Shown here: piece by piece, positions 35,600-46,828 of the stretch
Position numbering within the stretch: the stretch's first letter is position 1
How the letters are laid out: each line of letters begins with the position of its first letter
The notes under the pieces: model-generated
Told to the model about the DNA's origin: nothing
Databases searched by the model: none
Seen by the model: the letters and a program-made list of their open reading frames with translations, nothing else
Origin: Austropuccinia psidii
Taxonomy: Eukaryota; Basidiomycota; Pucciniomycetes; Pucciniales; Sphaerophragmiaceae
Length of the DNA stretch: 64,000 nucleotides
Direction: 5' to 3'
Assembly: GCA_023105745.1 (NCBI GenBank)
Contig: JALGQZ010000013.1
Span: forward strand, 21,055,105-21,119,104
Translations under genes and position numbers: made by a program

Positions 35600-37033
35600 A
35601 TTGATCAAGTTATAGAAATACTCACTATATTGTGGTAAGTGATTATGAATGTAAGTAGCTTGAAAGAGTATTGTGATATTCTCAATATCTCACCCTGCCA
35701 CTGGTGTTTCATCAGAAATTGCAGAATAGTTTGCAGATGTTTGCTTTTATTCAGAATACTGGACCTCTTCAATAAATTGATCTTCATTTATTTTTGTATT
35801 TTTGGTAAAATGATTGGCTAAATGAGAGGTTCTCACAAATTAATGCCATGTCAAAATATTTTTTTAAATTTTTTCCTCTCTTGAGCTCTCTGGCATATAT
35901 TCCTCTTTTTAAGAGGGTTATACACATCTGAATTTTATAATATGCTCTAGTTCACCTCCAAATTTCCTCAATATGTTTAGGTTAATCATTGAGTCAGACA
36001 TATCTGGGTGTAAGACAGATATTCAGTCTTTCTGTTTGAGGAACCAAGTAAGCTTTTTGTCCTTCTAGAAATTGAAGATGGAACTTTCAAAGGCACTTTT
36101 CATATTGAATCTCAATGAATTTCTAGCCCAATTTGTATTTATTCCAGATTTCTACCAAAGCCAATCATTATTTCCATTATCTTGCCTCATCTTGTAGTAC
36201 CATTTCTTGGAAGTCCTGGTAAACAAAGAATTCAATATATTCACTATGATTTTATCTTGTATTTTAAAGTATTTCCGTAAAATATACACTTTTCTGATTA
36301 ATCAAATATGGATTTATCTTCCTGCACCAGAGAATGTTAGTCATTCCTGAATTCTGGGTACATCCCTTGCAGAAAATGGAATTTCTCCAGAGGTCTCTTT
36401 TGAAAATGAGTTCACACTTTTCTTTTTTAGATAATTCTCCTTCACTTAAAGGTATGGAATACCTGATAATATGTGAAATTGGTTCATAATTATCAATAAT
36501 TTTAATCATTTGTGCAAATATTTCTTCCTTTAACATCACTTCTTTCTAAGTGTGTGGGGAAAAAGATTGTTTTATGAGCTATGCATAAAACATGTGTTTT
36601 TGAAGGCATGGGTTTTTCATTAATATTATTAATAAAAGTAAGATCTGGTTCATCATTATTTACTTCAATTTTACTCTCAATTCTGCCACAAGTGTGAGAA
36701 ATGGACACAATTCCCAGTGGCCATTTCGCCCCATTCGGTGACTTTTTTGGAATTGTTTCTCAGGTCATTGACATTTGTTTCTGATTTCTTTGAATATTTA
36801 TTAAAAAAATTCATTTTTAAATTAATAGTGGCATTAATATACTTAATTTTATACATTCTTTGCATGGAATGGTCCTTTTCATACTTTCTTGTTCCTTGGA
36901 TGTGAAATTCATAATAGTCCTGGCCATCTTGAATACGCTTTCCACAGCTGAAGGATCCAAGTTGGGAATCCCATACCCTTGTGAGTAAGGTCTGTGCCGA
37001 TTGGCCTTGCCTTTCCTGTCCTTTTTTGATCAT
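35600..37033 (-). pseudogene. gag remnant of C1
   Basis: Near 36070-35930 the minus strand reads LTWFLKQKD, HPDMSDSMINLNILRKFGGE and LEHIIK, clearly the family A capsid C-terminus. At 37033-36677 an ORF reads RVWDSQLGSFSCGKRIQDGQ, aligned with GLQNPKDSAGCHGTCISDGQ of A1, the start of the Gag frame. Between lie several stops and shifts; the zinc knuckle is not recognisable. Confidence 0.7.
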
Positions 37034-37742
37034 GGGACCTTTCTGCTTGTTCTGCTGTCCCTTGGGCTTGTCTTTGGGCGGTTCTGGAGCTTGTTGATGC
37101 TTCTGTTCCTTCCTTTTCCAAATCTGGGATCATATCCAGTTCTTTCTTTTCTTCTATTGATAAAAGAATTTGGTTATTCCAATAATTCTTCATCTTCTTG
37201 ATCTTTTCCTTGCAAGACATTTGTATTAAGCCTCATAAGAGTTGAAGGTCTTCTCCTGACACAAAAAGCTCTTGATGTGTAACTAGGAGCTCATGGAACC
37301 CTTTCAAAGTCTTGGACATATTTTCTAGTCTTCATTTTCCACTTCTCTGAACTATTCTTTGTACTGGGACTGATACATCTCTATGGCTTCCCCTTGAAAA
37401 TAGTTCAGCCCTTAATAAAGTACTTCTAATCAGTTCTGATTCAGAGTTCACATCTAAATTAGTGTTTAAAGACTTTGGTAAATGGGGGAAACTCTGGAAT
37501 CCTCCAAATATGTCTTTTTTTTAGGAATTCTCACCAGATTTGGTCCTGGTCTTCCTTCTTACTCCCTTTACGGAATCATTTTTTTTGGACTGAATATTTT
37601 CTTCTATTTCTGGTATCCACCATTTTAATTTCAATATAAGATTTTTCATAAGGATAGGAAATACAAGATACACACCTTTTTGTGGCTGACTGGGTAAATC
37701 TGTGTTAAATAAAGTTACTTTATTGGAAATGTGGACTTCCAC
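36909..37742 (-). pseudogene. Overlapping accessory frame of C1, with candidate intron
   Basis: The minus-strand ORF 37220-36909 (103 codons) reads a Lys/Glu- and Gln/Ala-rich region and HKGMGFPTW, which aligns with SQGYKIPKI of the family A accessory frame. It overlaps the Gag-frame ORF 37033-36677 in another phase, as in family A. Upstream, 37742-37521 holds an exon-like frame with a possible 66-nt intron at 37675-37610. The frame between the two pieces is broken. Function unknown. Confidence 0.4.
37610..37675 (-). other. Candidate intron with the Gag ATG inside (C1)
   Basis: On the minus strand, GTGTGT at 37675 to ATACCAG ending at 37610, 66 nt. An ATG (37623-37621) lies 14 nt before the end and reads ATGGTGGATACCAG, the counterpart of ATGCCTTCAACCAG in A1. 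The donor is weaker than in families A and B. Confidence 0.35.
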
Positions 37743-38086
37743 ACTTTCTTCAGATTCTGCTTCAGAGGTTTCTGGACTAGTAATGTATTTACTACGAAGC
37801 TTATTAACAGCTGGAATATATTTTATTAAAGACAGTAAAGGATTTTCAATGATAAAATTAAAATATTTCTCATAATTTGTTTATTTTCTTTGAACTATTT
37901 TTGATAATTTTGGATTTTTTATGTGCAAAAAAATATATTATTTTCAAAGAAAAAAAATAAATATTCAAGATTTTGAAACAATTTATAAACAAAATATCAT
38001 TCCTTAAAAAAGAAGAAAATATTTTAAATTAATATTGTTTTAAGCTCAAAAACACAATAACTAATGGTTTAAGGTTCATAAAATAC

Positions 38087-38099
38087 AGCCAGGCCTCCA
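38087..38099 (-). other. Primer-binding site of C1
   Basis: The minus strand reads TGGAGGCCTGGCT a few bases after the LTR end, against TGGGGGCCCAGCC in A1. Confidence 0.55.
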
Positions 38100-38101
38100 A
38101 A

Positions 38102-39844
38102 TGTAAGATTTTTCTATAAAGCTCTTGAGAATATTGCTATTAATCAAGGGTACTATGACTATTTCTATCAATTATAGTAAATGAGTGCATTATACACAAA
38201 AATGATTAATTAATTGCTTTATTATTTTCTAATTTCTATACACTGATAGGGATCATAACACTAAGCATTAATTATCTACTGGAATCAATTACTAGAGGTT
38301 TCAATAATAAACCCTTTAATTAAGAAAATGGTGAATCATTTTAATTGATAGTTATCTTGTACAAGAGTCATTATTATCAATTATTAATGAAAACTACAGA
38401 TTTAGCGGAAAAAACTTTAATAATTTAACACAACCATCACTAATACTCAAATAATACCTTGAAAAATATTCTTAGGGTTATTTGTGGATTTAAAGAATCA
38501 AAATTTGGATAAAACAATAATATACCAAATAAGAGATATAATACTTTTTTAAATAATAATATTTTTTGATTTTATTTCTTTATGAATTATTGAAAAGATT
38601 TGAAATGCTAATAATTATTTCATTAAATATCATAATTACTTAAACAAGCCATAATATGTGGCTGCCAACCAATTTATGGTTAGGAAATAAAGAATTTTCT
38701 ACTGTAAATTTTTTTTTATTTAAAAAGGAAATTTTTTTGTCTGAAATTTATTAATTTTATTGAAAATTGGATCACAGTTTGTATTCTCTGTGAATTTTGA
38801 AATATTCAGTGTTTCATGTTAAATCATCAACAATGGACAGTAAGTACGACTTTTAATTTGAATTATGAATTAATAATTAATTTTGACTTTTGGATTCATT
38901 ATTCCTTTATCCATCATCCCTGAAAGTTTCAGAAGCATTAATCAAGAAATGTAATTTTGATGAATTCTTGAAGGTTTACCTTATTTTCTACATGGTATAA
39001 GCAAATAGCATAGTGAAAGCTGGCTTCAATGAGGTAGTCTGAAGGATACTAGTCCCAAAAGTGTTCTAATTACTCTTTTCTTCCTTATCCATGGAGACTT
39101 CTTAATAATGGACTTATTTAAAGGAGTCATAGTTTCTCATTACCTCCTTGTCACATGAAAATAGCAGCTTCTTTGGTACTTTCTCATGATTTAATGGAAT
39201 TTTAACCTGGTAACAAGGTTCCCAAAAGGTTTTAATAGAAAATATTGGCCATGAGCAGCCATTAATTCAAGTTTTTTAGTTGGCCATTCCTCAGAGGCCT
39301 CAGAAGGTGGTTACCCTGGCTCTCCTTGATTTCTTTTGTCGCCCTCAGCTATTTTAGTATAAAGAAATAGTAATTCAGGCTTCAAGACTGATATCCACTA
39401 TGGATGTACTAAGCCTACACATAGGAATGAATTAATTTCAATTTCCATAGACATTAATAACACTATTATTAGCATATATGTAACATGGTATTCCTCAAAA
39501 TCCCATTATTTTGGCATACAAATTCAAAAAGCAAGATAATCCACAATTATTTCATGTGGTGCTGATTATTAGTTGTTAAGGTATCTTCCATATTGAAATC
39601 TCAAAGAGTTAATTTAACCATATTCCCCCTGTGGAGCTAACCTAGGTGAATGTTTCAGAATAATTCAACGCTGGCCTTAAATCCATAGATTTACTCACTC
39701 GCAAAGAATCTATTGATCTTTTTCCAAATGAAAAAAATAATAATTTTGGATATACACATGACAAATGGGTTTTGTATATTCCAGAAGTTAATTTCATATT
39801 ATTTGTGGCCTCTTTGGGTATGTAAAACATGTATCAGGGTTAAA
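38102..39844 (-). repeat. 5' LTR of C1 (right-hand copy)
   Basis: About 1743 bp, matching the solo LTR at 41151 in reverse complement, somewhat shorter because of small deletions. The minus-strand start is eroded (TTTAACCC instead of TGTGAGCT), so the outer end is approximate. No target duplication matches the left end at 18293-18297. Confidence 0.75.
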
Positions 39845-41150
39845 AAATATATTGAGAAAGCTCCATCCTGTGACTCCAGACAGACAAACAGCATGAAACT
39901 AAGTTACCATAAATAATGATGCTAAAACTACATCTTTATACTTAGAGAATACCACTATTGCATTCACATACTTAAGGACTAAGATATAATACTGAATATA
40001 ACTATTTCTCTCTAAATTAGATGAGTAATATTCAAGTAATAACACCTTTCAATTTTTACTGGGTATACACTGCTCCAAAGGCATATCTTTACCTATCCTC
40101 TAGCTTTGAGGCTTTCAAAGGGAGCCTTAGATATGTCAGTGAAATCTATGCAAAGGTTAAATCCATTTGGATGCAGAGCCCCCAGATTGAAACTCGGTAT
40201 ATTCTTAAGTTTTCTTTAAAGAAACCCCTTCAGAAGAAAAGGAGAGGTTTTAAAACCCCATTAGGTATAAATCCATTTTAATGAGATCAAAAAGCCTTCA
40301 AAATATAGCTCCTTAGAAGCCCTTTGTCCCCAAAGTTTATTATGATATCTTTTATTAAATCTTTAATCTTTTTCCTATATCTTTTAAATACTTAATACAG
40401 GAAATAAAATGAGGGGTGCCAAAGGGTAGATTTTAGCTGTGGCCTCTTTTGTGTATTCTAGTTTAAATACTAGGATTTTTAATAAACTATTTAAAATTTG
40501 AATACTATTTTTTACAGGAATAGACACTTCGCTAGTGTTATAATGTTTTAATGTTGAAATAAAGGCTTCAAAATCCAAAAGAGAATGATAAAAGTGAATC
40601 AATCAATTCACATATAAGTGATAGCACTAATTCTTTTAAAATAACATTTGTGTAGCTTTTATTTGTAAAATATGTTTTTTCAAGAGCTCTGTGGATGCAT
40701 TTTCAACCAGAATTATCCTGTTTCTGTGTTTCATTTAAAAATCTGAAAAGAAAATTTTATGTAATTATTTTCATTTTTAATTATAAAAGATTTTGTACAG
40801 TAACATCAACAATCATAACAGCAATATTAATGAGATAATGCGACACAATGAAAATGAGAAAACATGATTAGTAATAGTGAGAAGATTTAATCATTTTTAT
40901 GAGAACATTAAGTGATAAGCTTGGAACTTATGCACAAGTAAAAGGAAAATTTGATATAAATGTTAAGAAATTAATTGGAGACAGTGTATCATGCAAGGCT
41001 TCAAATTCTTTCAGGCTCATAGGAGAACTCACTAATTATTCAAATCCTAGCTCATTTAGATTTTTATCTTCTTAAAACCTACAAGAATATCCTTTCTGGT
41101 GGTTATTCAACTTCAAATACAAAGTTTCAGACAGTCTTAAAAACCTCCAG
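39845..41150. other. Spacer between C1 and the solo LTR
   Basis: AT-rich with no recognised gene or repeat. An 86-codon plus-strand ORF (40021-40281) and a 72-codon minus-strand ORF (40602-40384) have no features I can interpret. The TCCAG at 41146-41150 belongs to the solo LTR duplication. Confidence 0.5.
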
Positions 41151-43056
41151 TGTGAGCTTTGAGGTATATTTCACATACCCAAATAGGCCACAACTATCTT
41201 AAAAATAAATTTGGAACTATGAATAACCCATAAGTCATGCATATATTCAAAATTCATCATTTTTGATTTCAGAAAAGATTAATAACTTTTTATTAAGTAA
41301 ATAAATCCATGGATTTAAGGCCAGATTTGTATTCTACACAAAGTTTCACCTAGGGTAGCTCCATTGAGTGAATAAGCTTAAATCAACTCTTTGAGGTGGT
41401 AATATGGAAAATATTTCAATACCACATAACAGATCTGTGAAAATTTTTGTTTTTCTCAATTTCACACTAAAATAATGGGAATGTGAGAATTCCCATGTTA
41501 CATATACACTAAGAATAGTTTTCTGCATGTTTGTGGCACTTAATATCATAGTATTCTTACATACACCTTTGGTACACCCATAGTGGATATCTTGAAGCCT
41601 GAATTTCTATTTTGACGTAAAAAAGAGTCAAGGGGGACAAAAGACATCCAAGAGAGCCAGGGTACCCAACTTCTGAGGCCTCTGAAGCGTGGAAAGCTCC
41701 AAAGCTTGAATACATGGCTGATCTTGGTCCAATTAGTATACTAAAACCTTTTGGGAACTTGGTTACCAAGTCAAAACTTCATTATATCATAAGAAAATAG
41801 CAAATAAGCTGCTATTTTGATCTGCCAAGGAGTTAAAGAGCCACTTAGACTCCTGTAACCCTGCCAATTATTAATGATTTCCCATGTATGAACCCTAAAA
41901 GAGTAATTCAAACCCTTTTTGGACTAGTATCCATTGATTTACCTCATAGCAACCAGCCATATAGTGCTATTTGCAATTCTACGTAGAAACAATGTGAAAA
42001 CTTCAAAAATTCATTAAAAATACAATTCTGGATGAATATTTCTGAGACTTCTAGGACCAATTGAGAGCTGTAACATTCATATAAAAGCCAAAAATAATTA
42101 TACTGTTTTAAGTAAAATGAAAAGTTTTATTTGAAGTCTATTTTTGATGATTCCATGTGAAACACTAAATCTTTAAAAATTCACAGAAAATACACTCTGT
42201 GATTAAATTTCCGATAACATTGATAACTTTGAGAAATCAATGACTTTCTTGGAGTAAAAGAAGATTTACAGTTTTTACTCCTTTTATTCTTAACCATAAA
42301 TGGGTTGGTAGTCGCATAAAAGTTTCAATTAAGTAATTATGATAATCTTACATGACAACAGATGATGCAATCAATAATCCAAAAAAGGTTTATTGTTTTC
42401 TCACTCAAAGGATTTTCAGTTTTCTCTATGTCACACCTCTTTGAGCTGTTCATGACTTAAAAGAAGCCTCCTCTTGCTGTTTTTTTCCAAATCGTCACAT
42501 TCTTCAATTTTACCTTTATTACCAACAAGTAATTATTAGTTACAACTTTTTCTCAAGTGTTTTATTATTTCAGAATGAATCAGAAAGACGTGAAATCATA
42601 GAAACCAACTATATATTTCTGTAATACTGTTATAAATCCATTTTTGATTCTTTAAATCCACAATTATCCATCAAATTTCTCTACTTTTATCTTTAATAAG
42701 TTCTTTGGAGTATTAGTGAGTGATTTACCTTAATTCTTAAAGTTTTTCTCTAGTAAATTCTTTTCTTCAAGAATTATATTTATAATTATTCTTGAAAAAT
42801 ATAATTATACATTGAAATAATTTTATTGTTTTAATAAAGAAATTTTATTATTAAATACTTCTGGTAATTGATTCTAGTAGACAATTACTGCTTACTGATA
42901 TAATCACTAGTAGTTTATAAAAAGTAAAAGAAATGATTAATTAATTAATTAATTAATTGTGGCTATAATAACCTTTATTATCATATTTCATAAGAACAAT
43001 CATAGTACTGTTGATTAATAGTAATATTATAAACAGTTTCATAGACACATCTTACA
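41151..43056 (+). repeat. Solo LTR of family C
   Basis: 1906 bp, starts TGTGAGCT and ends CATCTTACA, flanked by target duplication TCCAG (41146-41150 and 43057-43061). No internal region follows, so the two LTRs of a former element recombined and removed the interior. It matches the two LTRs of C1 in the opposite orientation. It contains a (TTAA)n run at about 42937-42959. Confidence 0.9.
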
Positions 43057-43061
43057 TCCAG

Positions 43062-43231
43062 ACCTCATAGATTCTGTATGAGGTTATATAAAAAATTTAT
43101 AATATGATGTTGAAGAGAAAATCAATCACTAAGATTATTTCTTTCATTTTTCCCTTCATCTGAAGACCCAGCTATGATACCTGGGATTAAGAATTTCCAA
43201 GGCAATACTGAGTCTACAGGCTCTTTACCAG
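43062..43231. other. Short spacer
   Basis: 170 bp between the solo LTR and the family D remnant. I see nothing in it. Confidence 0.5.
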
Positions 43232-43937
43232 TGTGAGCCGGTGGGGTATGTATCACATACCCATAAGGCCAAAAATAAATTTTTACACAGTTTATTTGGT
43301 CTTAAAGAGACTTATCAATCTTATTTAAAATAAATAATAACATAAAATAAGTATAAATCTTTTTTAATTGACAAAGCTAAAATTATTATGTCATTTTTGG
43401 ATTCTACACTAAAAATAACCTAGGGTAGACCCATTGGATGTTATACCCAAAAATGATTATTTCTTATTTTATTAGAAGATTTAAGAATCTTACATTTAAG
43501 TTTCAATTTTCTTAACATTTTTTTTAAATTGTTAAATTTAAGCGTAAATAAGCTTAAATTTAAGTTTTCATAAGGTTTATGCAAACTTACCAACATTTTA
43601 GTTAAAACTGGGGTGTTGTGTATATTTACTGAATTGGCTAAGGATTTGCCATACAGAATGTGGATCCTGCATGAGCTGAATTTAAAAGGGTTAAATGCCA
43701 TAGTATGCCTTTAAATAAATAAAAGGGCAACCCCCATGGAGAAAGGTGGGACAAAGGAAAAAGACCAAACAGAGCTGGGGTACCCAGCTTTTTGGATCTG
43801 CAAGGATTCAATTCAGGTTCCCCACCTGTATTGGAGGATTTGAAACCTTATTTAAACTATAAGTTCAGACTTTGATGCAACTTTAAAGCTTAAACTGGTT
43901 TTATCCCAACTTGGACAGGAATCTCAATCTGCCAAAG
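43232..43937 (+). repeat. Family D LTR remnant, left part
   Basis: Starts TGTGAGCC and continues GGTGGGGTATGTATCACATA then CCCATAAGGCC, the LTR-start pattern also seen in families A and C. Further in, GGATTCTACACT, CCTAGGGTAGACCCATTGGA and GGGGTGTTGTGTATATTTAC have counterparts in A and C LTRs. Element A3 inserted at 43937, so it continues after 53970. The far end and the internal region are not identified. The 85-codon minus-strand frame at 43441-43701 is not convincing. Confidence 0.6.
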
Positions 43938-45760
43938 TGTGAGCCTTAGAGGTATTTTCATATACCCAAAAGACCACAAACAAAAAATTAATATACAAAC
44001 ATAAATGAAATAAATTTATTTACATTATTGAAATAAAAATTAAAATATAAATATGAATTTGTATACATAATCAAAAATTTAATGATAATTTAAAAATAAA
44101 AATACATTAAATTGGAAAATTGTAAAAACACATTTTTACTTGAAAAAAATAAAGTAAAAATAAATTTTTAACAAGATTAACCAAAATAAAATAATTTTAG
44201 AAATAAGTTAAATAAATTTTATCATAACTTTTCATCTCACAAATAAAATGATAAAATTTATTTCACAATTGGATTCCTTATAAAAAATTAGGGGGGTCAC
44301 CTCTGGGTGGAATTTTTGTAACTCAACTCTAAAAAATCCTAAACTAAGTTTTTTGTATTTTCTGTATGAAAGTTTAAAATCGTCAAAACCTTAATTTAAT
44401 TCACATCACATGTAATGTTAATCATCAATTTTTGTGTTAAAATCAAGGTGTTGTGTATATTTTAGAAGTTATGAGGAGTTGAAGTATTTTCAATTGAATT
44501 CAATTGAATTGTCAAAATGTGTGTGTGTATTACATAAGTTAACTTTGATTTACATATGAGGTGTCAATTATTACAATAGTTAGTGTACTGTAAAACTCAA
44601 TTTAATTACATATGTAAATTGTAAGTATAATACATGATGAGGAATTAAAAGAAAAAATAAATTGGAAGGATTAAATTTAGGGGGGGAAAGGAACACTAGC
44701 TCTAAGGGGGAGCCAGACCCTCAAACTCCTTGCTGACAGGCATGTGATGTCAAATTCCACGCAAACTTTCATCACTTTTGGCCTGGAATTGAGTCACAGG
44801 GTCTGTGACTCAATTGATGATGAGGTTTTGATACCAACCAGGGTAGTTTTAACTGTTGCCAAGAGGGTAAAACTACCCTTAAGATAAAGAAATCTTAGTA
44901 AAAACAGTTCTAAATGGTTTCTATGTCTCTTAAACTCATCCTGACGTTTTTTGAAGGCTCTAGGCCAGAAATTACTACCATAATGGCTGATTTAAGGGTC
45001 TAAAATGAATAAAAATAGCAAAATATGGCTAAAACCAGCCCTTTTTTGGTCTAAACCAGGGTTCAATGATGCCATAATTGGCTTTTCTGTTGTCAGAGTT
45101 TTTTCCTCAACTGACAAGAGTAAATTTTACTTTGGGAGTAAGAAAATTGATGGCTATAAAAGAATGTCTTCTTTGCCCCACTTTTCTCTTCATGTTAGAA
45201 TCTTTTCCTTTTGTAATTAGTTTAAACATTGTTAAACCAATCAATAAAATATTCCAACCACCCTTCTTATACCATTTCAAACCGTTTAACCGTGTGAAAA
45301 AATCATTATAATCATTGTTTGTAACTCTTATAATCATTTTTACCCCTGAACCACCCCAAAAGTGAATTAAAGGATCTTTCATCACTGTTAGCTTTGTCAC
45401 TTTATTTCCAAATTCACTCTGGTCACTTTTGGGAATGTTTTTTAAGTCTTGATTCTTTAATTAATTGCTTGCAGTTCTTTTCTCAATTAATTTTAATTCA
45501 AATTGCTCTTGAAGAAATTTCTTTTGTAGCCTTAAATATCTCTTGTAGAGTATTTTTGCATAAATCTTTATTGTTGGTAAAACAATAAATTTTTATCATA
45601 TTATTTTCTTATACTTACAAAGTTAAAGAAAATAAAACTGGTGGGTTTTCTCTTTAAAAATACTATCTCTTACTATTTTTAAATAACTTTACCTTATACA
45701 AATTTTGAGGACAGGAAAAGTACTTGATATTTTATCAAAGTTTCATATCCACACCTTACA
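43938..45760 (+). repeat. 5' LTR of element A3
   Basis: 1823 bp, TGTGAGCC to CCTTACA. TATA box at 45155-45162; the family hairpin stem is still perfect. The 22-bp palindrome has one changed arm. Confidence 0.95.
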
Positions 45761-45762
45761 TT

Positions 45763-45775
45763 TGGGGGCCCAGCC
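45763..45775 (+). other. Primer-binding site of A3
   Basis: TGGGGGCCCAGCC, identical to A1, two bases after the LTR. Confidence 0.6.
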
Positions 45776-45984
45776 ATGATATTTTACCTGTGACATATCT
45801 TTTCACTCTTTTTAATCCTTCTTTTTATACTGAAAAATTTAAAAAAAAACATATAGAAAATACTTATAATTCCCAAAATCCATAAAGAAATAATTTTTTC
45901 ATATTATAAGTGAGGCTTATATTTTTATTTCTTTTTTGAAATACCCTTTTTTAATTAATTAACTGGCTTTTTCATTATTTTTAC

Positions 45985-46828
45985 TGTCTGACAACGTGGT
46001 AAGACAAAAAACAATTGAAGCATCCTCAACAGTTACCAGCATTATTCCTGCCAGTACTTTTAATTCTGACAATAATAGTACTGTTATTGTGACTCAGAAT
46101 AATCAGCCTGAAACAATTTCTTCTGAATTGATTAACTTGGATGTAAGTAATACTCTTCAGAAAGCTAATAATTTGGGCAATGGTAAGTTTTTTGACATAA
46201 AATTACTATTTTAAAGCTTCTCAATCATAAAATATGCCTTCAACTAGATCAGGAGCCAGCTATAACCCCTCAAGCAGCTCCCAGAAAGGTCATAGACGTG
46301 GTTATGGAAGACAATCAGTTACAGAAGGACAAGGGTCAGTTGATGACCTCAAAATTAATAAATTGTGTCATTCTGAAGCTGATAAAACTGTTTTACCTTC
46401 AAAAAGAGCTGAAACCGCCACAAGAAGCCTCAGTGGAAATTTCCAAAGCCAGCCAAAAGGCTTAAAACAATGCATTTCATCACAAAGAGTACCAGATCCT
46501 TGCAGATCTGTGGAAAAACTGCATGAATTCTTACCTGACTGTGAGAAAATTCCTGGACCAAACCAACACTTGCAATTTACTCAATGGATGGCATCCATTG
46601 ATGGAAAAGAAGAACATGATGCTTTTAACAGCAGAATGGAGGAAAAACAACCCTCCACCACCCAAACAAGTGCCAACACCAGCCCTAGTGGCCAGAAGCA
46701 GCAATTCCAATGTGAAAAAGCAGCCACCAGCTCAGAAAAAGGGAAAAGTAAAGGCACCAGCCACAAAGCCTTACAGCCAGGGCTACAGGATGCCATGGAA
46801 AATGTATTTCAGATGGCCAGATCAATGA
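45985..46828 (+). pseudogene. Overlapping accessory frame of A3 with candidate intron
   Basis: Exon 1 (45985-46182) is open. Donor GTAAGT is at 46183 and the acceptor AACTAG ends at 46247, a 65-nt intron. After joining, the frame reads APRKVIDVVMEDNQLQKDKG, has a stop near 46462, and is open again from before 46523 (MNSYLTVRKFL, GWHPLMEKKNMMLL, NNPPPPKQVP). A 19-nt deletion near 46790 moves the Gag frame into the accessory C-terminus. Conservation of the donor, the AG and the overlapping frame across A1, A2 and A3 is the main support. Confidence 0.5.

Larger units (their letters stand above)
18298..39844 (-). mobile_element. Element C1: old minus-strand Ty3/Gypsy element (family C), split by later insertions
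   Basis: Reading the minus strand: 5' LTR 39844-38102, primer site, gag, protease, reverse transcriptase, RNase H, integrase, chromodomain, polypurine tract near 31877, then the 3' LTR from 31866 leftwards. The 3' LTR is interrupted by element A2 (18479-28479 plus its 5-bp duplication) and by a ~1.66-kb insertion (about 29174-30830). Removing both leaves 1906 bp, exactly the length of the solo family-C LTR at 41151. The coding region is heavily decayed. The outer ends show no matching target duplication, and the 39844 boundary is approximate. Confidence 0.85.

Noticed and set aside
42937..42959. TTAA repeat run considered as a CRISPR-like or tandem array
   Set aside because: A simple microsatellite inside the solo LTR, with no spacers.
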